DNA from: Verrucomicrobiaceae bacterium
GTDB lineage: Bacteria; Verrucomicrobiota; Verrucomicrobiia; Verrucomicrobiales; Verrucomicrobiaceae
Assembly: GCA_016795365.1 (NCBI GenBank)
Contig: JAEUHN010000042.1
Location: forward strand, 62,001 to 126,000
Direction: 5' to 3'
Length of the DNA: 64,000 nt
Part shown: piece after piece, positions 34,777 to 43,844 of the stretch
Numbering within the stretch: position 1 is the first letter of the stretch
Layout: every line of letters begins with the position of its first letter
Program-made: the position numbers and the translations under genes
Notes under the pieces: model-generated
What the model saw: the letters and a program-made list of their open reading frames with translations, nothing else
Told to the model about the DNA's origin: nothing
Database searches by the model: none

Positions 34777-37700
34777 TTACATTAATGGGACGGCCGCATC
34801 AGGAATGGCTTCTGGGTCAGTTCTTGGTGCTACAGCGGAGATTCTGCCCTCACTACTCAGAGCCTGCCAGCTCATTACCCAGCGATAAAGAACGGGCAAC
34901 AGCACGAGCGTGAGGAAGGTGCTGCTGAGGATGCCGCCAATGACGACCGTTGCCAGCGGGCGCTGCACTTCGGCACCGGGACCCGTGGCGATGGCCATGG
35001 GGATGAAGCCGAGCGCAGCGACCATAGCGGTCATCAAGACGGGACGGAGACGCGTGATGGAGCCTTCGATCACGGCATCGCGTAGCGAGCGGCCTTCTTC
35101 GAGCAGCTCGTTGAAGTAGGTGACCATCACCAGGCCGTTGAGCACGGCCACACCACTGAGCGCGATGAAGCCGACGGCGGCGGTGATGGAGAACGGCATG
35201 CCACGCAGCCACAGCGCGACCACACCACCGGTGAGTGCCAAGGGAATGCCCGTGGCGATGACGAAGGTCTGCTTGAGGCTGCCGAACGACATGAAGATCA
35301 GCAACAAGATCAACACCAGCGAGGCGGGCACCACGATGGCGAGACGCTGCCGCGCTTCGTTGAGGTTCTTGAACGAGCCGCCGAACTCGAAGGTGTAGCC
35401 CTCGGGCAGCTTGAGTTCCTTTTGTAGCCGCGCCGTGGCTTCGTTCACGAAGCCCTCCATGTCACGATCCTTCACGCTGACCATGAGGCCCACCTTCCGC
35501 TGTGTCAGCTCATGCGCGATGGGTTCCACCACTTGTTCGCGCTTGAAATCAACGACCGTGCCGAGCGGCAGCAGGCCGTTCTCGCCGACACGAATCGGCA
35601 GTGCGGCGATCAGCTTCTCATCGGCGCGTTGTTCATCAGGAAGACGCACCACGATGTCGTAGCGACGATTGCCATCCATCATCGTGCCCACGGTTTCACC
35701 GCCGAGTGCGACGCTGACAGCTCGGTTCACTTCGGCAGCGGAGAGGTTGCGCTTCAGCATCTCGCGACGCTTCACATTGATCACGAAGTTGGTGGTGCGA
35801 CCATCGACTTCCAGTTCAGCATCGCCACCGGGCACGCTGGAGACGATCTGCTTCGCCTGACGCGCGACCTTCTCCAACTGATCGAAGTCGGAGCCAAAGA
35901 TCTTCAGCGACAACTCGGCCTTGGAGCCTTCCAGCATCTCGTTAAAACGCATCTCGATGGGCTGCGCGAACTCAAAGTTATGTCCAGGCACTTCCTTGTT
36001 AATCGCGGCTTCGATCTGCTCGCAGAGTTCCTTCTTGTTCTGCGGACGGCCTGCGGTGCGCGGCCATTCCTTGAGCGGCTTGTAGAAGATGTAGAAGTCG
36101 TTCTCGTTCGGCCCCATCGGGTCGGTGGCCACCTCGCTGGTGCCCACGCGATCAAAGACATAAGTCACTTCCGGGAAGTTCTTCAGCACGATCTTCTCAG
36201 CCTGCAACTGCATGGCCAGTGACTTGTCGAGGCTCATGCCCACCTCCTTGTAAACCATGGTGGTGATCGCGCCTTCATCCAGCTTCGGCACGAACTCCGC
36301 GCCCAGCGTGCCATACAGTGCCACGGCTCCGGCGAAGAGTGCGATGCCGCCCGCGACGGTGAGCCAGCGCAGCTTCAGCGCGATGCCGAGCGAGGGACGA
36401 TAGATCGCCTTCGCCGCGCGGATCATCCAGTTGTCCTCTTCGGAAATTGATCCGCCGAGGAAGAACGAGCACAGCACTGGCATGAGCGTCAGCGACAAGA
36501 TCAAGGCACCAACCAGCGCGAGGATGACGGTCATCGCCATCGGATGGAACATCTTCCCTTCCACACCACTGAGGCTGAGGATCGGCAGATACACGATGGT
36601 GATGATGAGCACGCCGAAGAACATCGGCTGGCCCACTTGCTTCGCCGCACGCAGCACCACTTTGCTGCGTTCTTCCGCATTCAGGACACGGCCCAGATGA
36701 TGCTGCTTCTCGCCGAGCTGACGCACGATGTTTTCCACCATCACGACCGCGCCATCAATGATCAGACCGAAGTCCACCGCGCCGAGCGACATGAGATTGC
36801 CCGAGATGCCGTAGTAGTTCATGCCGGTGATTGCGAAGAGGAACGACAGCGGAATCGCGAGCGCCACGATGATCGCCGCACGCCAGTTCCCGAGCAGAAG
36901 CAGGAGCACCACGATCACGAGCGCGGCTCCTTCAAAGAGATTGTGCTTCACGGTGCCGATGGTGCGATCCACCAGCTCGGAGCGTTGATACACACTGGTG
37001 AGCTTCATGCCTGCGGGCAGTTTCATGCGCACTTCCTCAAGACGCGGTGCCACACGCTGGCACACCACGCGTGCGTTCTCGCCCGAGAGCATCATCACGG
37101 TGCCCAGCACGCATTCCTCACCGTTGTAGGTCGCGGCTCCGGTGCGGTAGCGTTCACCAAGTTCCACCTTCGCGAGGTCCTTCACACGAATGGGCTCCAC
37201 TGCCGCGCCATACTTCACGGGCAGATCAGCAATCTCATCTGGCGACTGCACACGGCTCACGGCGCGGATGGTCAATTGCTTGCCGTCCTTCGAGATGATG
37301 CCGCCGCCCGCGTTCTCTGCGTTGGCACGAATCACGTCGGCAAGTTCAGCGAGCGTCAACGATGCAGCGCTGAGCTTGGCAAGATCAGGCTCCACCACGA
37401 CCTGGCGTTGATAGCCGCCGCTGCTGTTGATCTCGGCTACGCCAGGCACGGTGCGCAGCATCGGCTTCACGATGTATTCCTGCGCTTCACGCAGTTGCAT
37501 CAGCGCCTGCGCCTGATCAGCGGGTCGCTCTTTCGCATCCGGTGCCCAGCTCACGGTGTAGTAGAAGATCTCGCCGAGGCCGGTGCTGATTGGCGCGAGC
37601 TTCGGTGAGACACCGGCAGGCAATTGATCGAGCACACCTTGCAGACGTTCGGCCACGAGCTGGCGCGAGCGATAGATGTCGGTGCCATCCTCGAAGTTCA

Positions 37701-37983
37701 TCGTCACCTGCGAGAGGCCGAACTTGGTGATGGACCGCATCTCCGACACACCGGGCAGTCCTTGCATCTCCATCTCGATGGGGCGCGTGACCGCCTTCTC
37801 CGATTCCTCCGGCGCCAGCGCAGGAACCTCGGTATTGATCTGCACCTGCACGCCGGTGAGGTCTGGCACGGCATCAATCGGCAGCTTGATCACGGAATAG
37901 ATGCCCGCACCGAGCAAGGCGGCGGCAAGCATGAGCACGAAGGCTCGCTGACGGAGTGAGAACTCCAGAATCTTGTCAATCAT
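34777..37983 (-). CDS. cusA: CusA/CzcA-type heavy-metal RND efflux pump
   Basis: This 1068-residue inner-membrane RND transporter fits heavy-metal efflux pumps (CusA, CzcA) in length and start (MIDKILEFSLRQRAFVLMLA). Key segments are AVPDLTGVQVQINTEVP, LMSLGAVDFGLIIDGAVVMVEN with the proton-relay-type Asp of helix 4, GAEFVPKLDEGAI and, in the second half, LIFMSFGSLKQTFVI. A Met-poor pore region argues that Co/Zn/Cd-type substrates are also possible, so CusA is used loosely. A Shine-Dalgarno-like GGAGG precedes the ATG. Its TolC partner is 15 bases upstream, but the usual periplasmic adaptor (CusB/CzcB) is missing here. Confidence 0.92.
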   Translation of the reverse strand: MIDKILEFSLRQRAFVLMLAAALLGAGIYSVIKLPIDAVPDLTGVQVQINTEVPALAPEESEKAVTRPIEMEMQGLPGVSEMRSITKFGLSQVTMNFEDGTDIYRSRQLVAERLQGVLDQLPAGVSPKLAPISTGLGEIFYYTVSWAPDAKERPADQAQALMQLREAQEYIVKPMLRTVPGVAEINSSGGYQRQVVVEPDLAKLSAASLTLAELADVIRANAENAGGGIISKDGKQLTIRAVSRVQSPDEIADLPVKYGAAVEPIRVKDLAKVELGERYRTGAATYNGEECVLGTVMMLSGENARVVCQRVAPRLEEVRMKLPAGMKLTSVYQRSELVDRTIGTVKHNLFEGAALVIVVLLLLLGNWRAAIIVALAIPLSFLFAITGMNYYGISGNLMSLGAVDFGLIIDGAVVMVENIVRQLGEKQHHLGRVLNAEERSKVVLRAAKQVGQPMFFGVLIITIVYLPILSLSGVEGKMFHPMAMTVILALVGALILSLTLMPVLCSFFLGGSISEEDNWMIRAAKAIYRPSLGIALKLRWLTVAGGIALFAGAVALYGTLGAEFVPKLDEGAITTMVYKEVGMSLDKSLAMQLQAEKIVLKNFPEVTYVFDRVGTSEVATDPMGPNENDFYIFYKPLKEWPRTAGRPQNKKELCEQIEAAINKEVPGHNFEFAQPIEMRFNEMLEGSKAELSLKIFGSDFDQLEKVARQAKQIVSSVPGGDAELEVDGRTTNFVINVKRREMLKRNLSAAEVNRAVSVALGGETVGTMMDGNRRYDIVVRLPDEQRADEKLIAALPIRVGENGLLPLGTVVDFKREQVVEPIAHELTQRKVGLMVSVKDRDMEGFVNEATARLQKELKLPEGYTFEFGGSFKNLNEARQRLAIVVPASLVLILLLIFMSFGSLKQTFVIATGIPLALTGGVVALWLRGMPFSITAAVGFIALSGVAVLNGLVMVTYFNELLEEGRSLRDAVIEGSITRLRPVLMTAMVAALGFIPMAIATGPGAEVQRPLATVVIGGILSSTFLTLVLLPVLYRWVMSWQALSSEGRISAVAPRTDPEAIPDAAVPLM

Positions 37984-37998
37984 GGTGATGCCTCCGGT

Positions 37999-39273
37999 TT
38001 AGTTCTTAGCGACAGGAGCGGTGCTGCTGAGAAACTTCAGCCCGGTGAGCAGTTCGAGGTCCTGCAGGTTGGCGATGGCTTCACTGCGCGTGGAGAGCAG
38101 CGCATCGAGTGCGTCGAGATAGCTCTTCTGCAGCTCGATGTAAGTCGTCACCGGAATCGCGCCGAGCTTGTAGTGCTGGTTGCCGAGTTGTGCGGCTTCG
38201 CTGAACCGTTGCAGCGAATCGCTGCGCCATTGCGACATCTCTTCGAGCTGTGTGGCATACGTCGAAGCCTTCGCGACGACTTGCTTCTCCACCTCGCGTG
38301 TGGCCACGGCAAACGAAGCTTGTGCCTGCTGCTGGCGTGCTTCGGCAGCGGCGACGTTGCCTTTGTTGCGATTCCACAGCGGCAGCGGAATGCTCACCGA
38401 GATGCCCGCAGTGGTTTCTTTGTCGCTGCCCGCGCGTTGCGAGCTGACGAAGGGTTGCACGGTGATCGCTGGCTTGCCTTCGTTGTAGGCAAGGCTCACA
38501 GCGAAGCCCTGCTGGCGCAGTTCCGCCTCACGTGTGCGCAGATCGAAGTTGTTCTTCATCGCGGCTTTCAGCAAGGCCGTGAGGTCTGGTGCCTCCGGCA
38601 ACGTGAGGTCCGTCTTCGCAATGGTTAGCGCGGTCTCTGGACGGACTCCACGCAGCAGGTTCAGCTCGAGACGCGTGTTGTTCAGTTCCTGCTTCATCAG
38701 GCTCGTCTGTCGCGTGAGTGAAAGCACCGTGGCTTCCAGAATGCGAGTCTCCACCAAGGGCGCAGGTCCCGAAGGATCGCGCTGCACCAGCACGGCCAGC
38801 ACATCCTGAATACGCGTGGAGGCTTCATCGCTCGCAGCGACTTTCTCCTGCGTGATGAGTGCCTTCACAGCGAGCGCACGCACTTTGGTCGCGAGCGAGT
38901 TCTTGAACGATGCGAGGCCAAGCTCAGCGATCTCGATCTGACGATCCGCGATGGCCTTGCGAAGACCGAGGCGACCCGCCCATTCGAAGGTTTGCGAGAT
39001 GGCCGCCTGCCACGCCGGACCATCGCCGGTGTCTTTCACCGACCAGCGCGACAGCTCCGTGGTGAGTGTTGGATTGCTCTGCTTGCCAGCGTCGATGCGC
39101 TGACCTTTGGCGATGGCGAGCTGCGCTTCATAGAAGGCAATCTCGGGATTGTGAGCCACCGCGCTCGCTACAATCGTGGCGATGGATTGTGGTGTGGTGG
39201 CAGTGGTTTCGTTGGCGAACGACAGATGGGAAACGAGGCAAAGAGAAAGGATGAAAAGGGGGCGTGAAAACAT
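37999..39273 (-). CDS. TolC-family outer-membrane efflux protein (CusC/CzcC type)
   Basis: This 424-residue protein starts at the ATG at 39273, with a signal peptide (MFSRPLFILSLCLVSHLSFA). Long amphipathic helices with TolC-type repeats (IAFYEAQLAIAKGQRIDAG, FDLRTREAELRQQGFAVSLA, AEARQQQAQASFAVATREVE) build the periplasmic tunnel. It pairs with the RND pump 15 bases downstream. The substrate is probably metal, from the pump type. A short exported protein is encoded 143 bases upstream. Confidence 0.9.
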   Translation of the reverse strand: MFSRPLFILSLCLVSHLSFANETTATTPQSIATIVASAVAHNPEIAFYEAQLAIAKGQRIDAGKQSNPTLTTELSRWSVKDTGDGPAWQAAISQTFEWAGRLGLRKAIADRQIEIAELGLASFKNSLATKVRALAVKALITQEKVAASDEASTRIQDVLAVLVQRDPSGPAPLVETRILEATVLSLTRQTSLMKQELNNTRLELNLLRGVRPETALTIAKTDLTLPEAPDLTALLKAAMKNNFDLRTREAELRQQGFAVSLAYNEGKPAITVQPFVSSQRAGSDKETTAGISVSIPLPLWNRNKGNVAAAEARQQQAQASFAVATREVEKQVVAKASTYATQLEEMSQWRSDSLQRFSEAAQLGNQHYKLGAIPVTTYIELQKSYLDALDALLSTRSEAIANLQDLELLTGLKFLSSTAPVAKN

Positions 39274-39416
39274 GGGTGTAGAAGTGAGAGTTGAGTTTGA
39301 GAAGGCGGGCGCAGATGTGCGGTCCCGGTCAGCGCGCGATGGCGCGGGTGCGTGTGCCTTGATGGCTGTTCGCATCCGTGGCGGATGCGGCGAACTCGCA
39401 AGGCGCTAGGCCTTCT

Positions 39417-39911
39417 TCAAATCAACATCTGCACGGTGCATAGGCCGATAAGGCCTGGCGATGCGATCACTTCGTCCCGCGATGAGGCGTGGACGAGCGT
39501 GGTGTGGGTGCGAGCAAGATCAAGCCTTGTATCCACCCATGTAAAGGGCAGCGGCTGCGGTGCATGTTTGCTTCCGGCAGATTCGATCACGCTGCTGCGC
39601 TCGTAGCGATCTGTGGCGTTCTTGAACGAAAGCTTGTGATCAGGGTGCGTGCCGCCTTGCGATTGCGCGAAGGTCAACACCGCGCGTGTCAGCAGACCGT
39701 GCTGATGACCTTGGGGTAACGCGGTGTCGTTCTGCCCGAGCTTGCGCTGATGACGCAGCATCAGCGTGAGCCCGTCCGAGCCAGCGGTGAACTCCACCTT
39801 GTGCGAGCCATCAATCCACACTGCCAGCGCAGCCGCCGCAGGAAGGACCGGCGTTTGCGACACCACGAACAGCATCAGCACAATCACGCGCAGGGCGAGA
39901 TGACGGAGCAT
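39417..39911 (-). CDS. Small exported protein, paralogue of the 49271-49765 protein
   Basis: This 164-residue protein starts at the ATG at 39911. The signal peptide (MLRHLALRVIVLMLFVVSQT) is followed by a short beta segment (HKVEFTAGSDGLTLMLRHQ) and a His/Gln-rich stretch (ALPQGHQHGLL). It has the same length as the protein at 49271-49765. Both share the H-x-V-x(4-6)-G-x-L-x2-x-L-x-H pattern, an inner DH motif and a hydrophobic C-terminus. It precedes the TolC-CusA genes, so metal sensing or binding in the periplasm is possible but unproven. No named family was recognised. Confidence 0.7.
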   Translation of the reverse strand: MLRHLALRVIVLMLFVVSQTPVLPAAAALAVWIDGSHKVEFTAGSDGLTLMLRHQRKLGQNDTALPQGHQHGLLTRAVLTFAQSQGGTHPDHKLSFKNATDRYERSSVIESAGSKHAPQPLPFTWVDTRLDLARTHTTLVHASSRDEVIASPGLIGLCTVQMLI

Positions 39912-40306
39912 GGTGAACGATGTGCAGCAAAGCATGGTGAGAGAAAGACAATACGCGCATACTTCTTTCGCGCGCATGATGTTGAGATTGCTAGCAAGCC
40001 AGTCGAAGCCCGCAACTACCGGGCTTGTAGCGTGGATTATCGTTTCGTAATCATCGACACAACGTGTTATGGAACCGGTATGAGTGGTGTCGCATGTGTG
40101 TGCACGAGGCACATGGCCACTGCTCTCGCGTGCAGGTTTGTGAGGTTCCTTCAGTTCCAACCGTGTTATCCGCAATTAAAGAGGATGCCGGTTTGTTTGA
40201 CAAAAACGCAATGATTTGATCGTCAACGTCATATCATGCAAATGCATCTGGCGCTCGACGGAAGTGGGTGTGAACTCAGATATGGCGATGCTTCAGTTTG
40301 GATGCC
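39912..40306. other. Intergenic region with strong inverted repeat before the efflux genes
   Basis: These 395 bases hold no credible gene. A 7-bp perfect stem with 7-nt loop (AAGCCCG/CGGGCTT, 40006-40026) lies about 95 bases upstream of the small exported protein gene. A second short dyad, GATTA/TAATC, lies downstream. They may be operators or leader structure for the efflux cluster. Confidence 0.45.
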
Positions 40307-41293
40307 TCACGGCTTCACCAGACGGAAGAATTTGCCGCCCGTCGGATTCGCGATCACGGCACTACTTTGTGCTCCGGCTGTGGTGATGGGTAGGCTTGAA
40401 TTGACCCAACTGCCGGGACTCAAATCTGCGCTCTCCTGCAAGATCCAGCCTGCAAGCGATGAGGGCCAGTTCAGGACGAGGCTACCGTCCGATGCTGGAG
40501 GCGTGAATGCCATCACGGGTAGCTCAGCAAAGTTCGCAACGAGTGTGCGAGCGCTGCCGACAGTGAAGGTGTAGTTGGCTAGCGCACTGGCTGCGACAGT
40601 CGCCTCGGTCCAGTTCACGAAGTAGTAACCGGGACTCGCGGTGGCGATGAGCGTGGCGTTGCTGCCCGATGGATAGGAGCCTCCGCCGGTGACGGTCCCG
40701 CCGATGGGCGATGATGGGGTCGCAGTGACATTGAACGTCAGAGGAGGCGTGGGTTCCAATGAGACATTGTCATAGTGGACCAGCGCCTGATCGTTCTGCT
40801 GGGAGGCACCGATGGTGCCCAAGTAGATCACATGCACTCCGGGAGTGAGCGTCAGCGTCACTGTCTGATTGAGGTGCCACGCGCTCGGTGAACTTTCGCT
40901 CATGTAGGTTTTTGAGAAGAGAGCCTGTGATGCCGTGACATACCAGTTGTCGATGGCGATCTTGGCTCCGTTGATCAGCGTTCCCGCATTGGCGTTTTCG
41001 AGGTAGTAGTCGAAGGTCAGCGTGAAGGTGCCTCCGCTGCCCGCATCGAAGCTTTGGAAGACGTAGTATTTGTGCGTGTTGGCATTGTGAAGCCCCGCTG
41101 TGCTGAACCTCAAGTCACCGTTAAAAACGCCCGCGTTTTCCGTGCTGCCGTTCATTCCTGACCAGTTCGTCGGCAGGCTGATCGCAGGTCCCACGGGATC
41201 GTAGGTCTGGGAAAAGTCTCCGTTTGTCAGGAGATTGGCGTGGGCGTGAATTGCCCCCCAAGTCAGGAGGAGAAGTGCGAGTCGGGTTTTCAT
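40307..41293 (-). CDS. Secreted protein with one InlB repeat and the shared C-terminal module
   Basis: This 328-residue protein starts at the ATG at 41293 (signal peptide MKTRLALLLLTWGAIHAHA). Residues 20-190 look like a carbohydrate-binding jelly-roll (NLLTNGDFSQTYDPVGPAIS, a common CBM-like opening in PVC proteins). A single InlB B-type repeat follows (NWTEATVAASALANYTF, RTLVANF). The last 60 residues are the shared module ending FFRLVKP. It begins 17 bases after the upstream InlB-repeat gene, so both are probably co-transcribed. It may bind surfaces or glycans. Confidence 0.8.
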   Translation of the reverse strand: MKTRLALLLLTWGAIHAHANLLTNGDFSQTYDPVGPAISLPTNWSGMNGSTENAGVFNGDLRFSTAGLHNANTHKYYVFQSFDAGSGGTFTLTFDYYLENANAGTLINGAKIAIDNWYVTASQALFSKTYMSESSPSAWHLNQTVTLTLTPGVHVIYLGTIGASQQNDQALVHYDNVSLEPTPPLTFNVTATPSSPIGGTVTGGGSYPSGSNATLIATASPGYYFVNWTEATVAASALANYTFTVGSARTLVANFAELPVMAFTPPASDGSLVLNWPSSLAGWILQESADLSPGSWVNSSLPITTAGAQSSAVIANPTGGKFFRLVKP

Positions 41294-41310
41294 GTGCTGA
41301 CAATGAAAAT

Positions 41311-43251
41311 TCATGGCCGTGCGAGACGGAAGAACAGGCTGCCTGTGGGGTTCGGGATGGAGATTTGGTTTTGCCCGCCGCTGGTGGTCACTGGCAGTGC
41401 CGAGTTCACCCAGCTCGCGGGGCTCAGATCAGGGCTCTCCTGCAAGACCCAGCCCGTCGCGCTTTCTGGCCACGAGAACCCCAAACCTCCTCCTGCCGGC
41501 GCTGAAATGCTGACGACTGGCAGCGCGATGAAGTTCGCCACGAAAGTGTAGTCGGCGCTGGCGGTGAAGGTGATGGGATTAGTGCTGCCTGCGGGAGCGC
41601 CACTGAGGGTCCAGTTGCTGAAGATATAGCCTGAAGATGGAGTCGCGGTGAGCGTGACGGTGGCTCCATTGCCAACGACGCCTGAGCCGCTGACGCTGCC
41701 GCCTGCGAGGGGAGCAGCGCTGGCGGTGATGGTGCGATTGGTGGCGATGTAGGCGGCCGTGAGCGTGGTGTGATTCGTGATCGTGAAGGAGTAACTAGGG
41801 CTGGTGCTCTTGATGGTGCTGCCTTCCTTCCAGTTCGCAAAGGCATAGCCGACCGCAGGCGTGGCATTGACGGTGACATTGGAACTGTGCGCAAAGGTTC
41901 CCGCTCCGGTATTGGTGCCTCCTGCCACGGGAGATGAGGCGAGGGTGAGCACGGGATTGTTCGGCTCGAAGTAGGCGGTGATCGTGGTGCCGTAGCAGAC
42001 CATGTGCTTGAGCGTGGGATTGGTGCCCACAACATGCGGTGCGCCGCTGATGTCGCCGAGACCCGCGCCCTGCTTCCAATACGCGAAGTGATAGCCGGGA
42101 TAAGGTGTGGCATTGATGGTGAGCAGCGTGCCGCCATAGTAGCTGCCGCCGGAGAGTCCCGCCGTGCCTGCGATGACCATCGTGCCGGATGAGACCGGTG
42201 AAACGACGCCGTTGATGAAGCTCGTGTAAGCCGGATAGGCGAAGTTGGCCACGAGCGTGCGGTCTGCCGTCGCGGTGACTTCAAACACCTGCGTGGCAGC
42301 GTTGAAGGGGAGGTTCACGATCTCGCCATTCTCCGTCCAGCCGACGAACGACAGGCCGTCCGCCGGCGTGACATCAAGTTCGCGGATCTCGCCCGCGTTG
42401 ACCATGCCTGCACCACCAACGGTCCCGTTCACTGAGGGATTCGCGATGGCGTTGATCATGTAGGGGCCGGTGTTGGGGCCTGAGAAGTTGGCGGTCAGCG
42501 TCTTGTTTCCATCGGCGGCAAAGGAGAAACTGGCGCTCGTGCTGACAATGACTCCAGCTTCGGTCCAGTTCAGGAAGGTGCGTCCGCTGGCGGCGGTGGC
42601 GGTCGCCGTGACATTCGCTCCCCCTGAATAGGTGCCGCCACCCGTGACTGTGCCGCCCGCCGCTGGAGCTTTCGCAAGAGTGATCGTCACGGGCACGGTG
42701 GCCTGATTGAGCAGCGTGAACGCGACATCGCCGCCCGCGCCGACGTAGCGGTAGTCGCCCGTCACGGCAGGCACTTGTGCGAGGTGTGAGCCATTGCCGC
42801 CCGTGCCCGCGCTCCATTGCCAGTAAGGATAGTAGTTGTCCACCAAGCCAATGACCTGGAGCCAGTAGCCCTGTCCTCCCGTGAGCACGAAGCCCGCTGG
42901 CAGCGTGAACTTGTAGTCATACACGCCTGGCGTTGCGGTCGGTGTCTCGCTCGCCACGCCATTTGTATGCCACACGGTGCCGCCAGGAATGGCAATGGTG
43001 TTGATGCTGATCTGAAAATCCAGCGGCGCAGGACCTGAACGCGGGCCACGCCACTGAATCTCCCGCAGCGTCTGCGTTGTTGGCGTGCCAAAAGAGTCCC
43101 ACACGAACTCCTCCAGATTGCTGCCGCCATTGCTGTAGGTGGAGGAAAGGTAGCCCATCGATCCCGCATTGGGCGACTGCTGGTAGATGACTCCTGCCAG
43201 GGTGAAGCCGGACAGGGCAAATACCGTCAAGGTGAGAGCGACGATCTTCAT
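41311..43251 (-). CDS. Secreted protein with five InlB repeats
   Basis: This 646-residue protein has a signal peptide (MKIVALTLTVFALSGFTLA). An N-terminal domain of about 170 residues (GVIYQQSPNAGSMGYLSS, EFVWDSFGTPTTQTLREIQW) is homologous to the domain doubled in the 31327-33789 protein. Five divergent InlB B-type repeats follow, each centred on a (F/Y)-x-x-W-(T/K)-(E/Q) core and ending in ANF-like strands. The C-terminal module ends FFRLARP. It lies 30 bases after a small exported protein gene and 17 before the next InlB-repeat gene. A cell-surface or adhesive role is inferred. Confidence 0.82.
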   Translation of the reverse strand: MKIVALTLTVFALSGFTLAGVIYQQSPNAGSMGYLSSTYSNGGSNLEEFVWDSFGTPTTQTLREIQWRGPRSGPAPLDFQISINTIAIPGGTVWHTNGVASETPTATPGVYDYKFTLPAGFVLTGGQGYWLQVIGLVDNYYPYWQWSAGTGGNGSHLAQVPAVTGDYRYVGAGGDVAFTLLNQATVPVTITLAKAPAAGGTVTGGGTYSGGANVTATATAASGRTFLNWTEAGVIVSTSASFSFAADGNKTLTANFSGPNTGPYMINAIANPSVNGTVGGAGMVNAGEIRELDVTPADGLSFVGWTENGEIVNLPFNAATQVFEVTATADRTLVANFAYPAYTSFINGVVSPVSSGTMVIAGTAGLSGGSYYGGTLLTINATPYPGYHFAYWKQGAGLGDISGAPHVVGTNPTLKHMVCYGTTITAYFEPNNPVLTLASSPVAGGTNTGAGTFAHSSNVTVNATPAVGYAFANWKEGSTIKSTSPSYSFTITNHTTLTAAYIATNRTITASAAPLAGGSVSGSGVVGNGATVTLTATPSSGYIFSNWTLSGAPAGSTNPITFTASADYTFVANFIALPVVSISAPAGGGLGFSWPESATGWVLQESPDLSPASWVNSALPVTTSGGQNQISIPNPTGSLFFRLARP

Positions 43252-43281
43252 AGGGACTTGGGCTTTGCGCGAGGATGCGAT

Positions 43282-43671
43282 CTACTTGATCACGGCTTTC
43301 GCTGTGCCCTGATCGATGATCGCGCCCAGCTTGCTGTAGAAGGTGATCGGGCCAGCGTAACTGCCGTCAGTTTGCAGCGCGAGGCGAGCATCACCATTGG
43401 TCTCGTAGTTGGGCGTGTAGAACCAGGTGAGGCTGGTGCCATACAGTGTGCCGGGATAACGCTTGCCACTGATATTGACATTGCCCTGATAGGCCACACC
43501 CCAGCTGCCCACGCGCACTGCTTTGACGGCAGTGAACTTCATGGTGCCAGACTTCTTCGGTGTGACGAAGGTCCCAGTGACGGAGGGAGCAGCTGCAAAT
43601 ACGGTGCCGATACTGAGTGCAAGGATCGCGATGACAGAGGCGAGGATGGTGCGGCGATGGTTCGTTCTCAT
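43282..43671 (-). CDS. Small secreted protein of unknown function
   Basis: This 129-residue protein starts at the ATG at 43671. It has a signal peptide (about 1-27, RRTILASVIAILALSIGTVF) and a beta-rich body (TGTFVTPKKSGTMKFTAVKA, WGVAYQGNVNISGKRYPGTL, SYAGPITFYSKLGAI). I recognise no family. It is the first of a three-gene run with two InlB-repeat genes, 173 bases after the giant gene. Confidence 0.75.
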   Translation of the reverse strand: MRTNHRRTILASVIAILALSIGTVFAAAPSVTGTFVTPKKSGTMKFTAVKAVRVGSWGVAYQGNVNISGKRYPGTLYGTSLTWFYTPNYETNGDARLALQTDGSYAGPITFYSKLGAIIDQGTAKAVIK

Positions 43672-43844
43672 GACGCTGTTGAGTTGGTTCTGGTTTGGGT
43701 GATGGAGGAGATCTTTTCAGCCGCCGCCGAAGAGAGAAGGGGCTTAACCCTCCTTTGTTGCTCCCAACCCTCCCAAGTCAGGTGCAATGAAATCGAGTGA
43801 AGCACCTCCTCTCGGCGGCGGCGGCACCGTAGAGCGGAGTCGTG

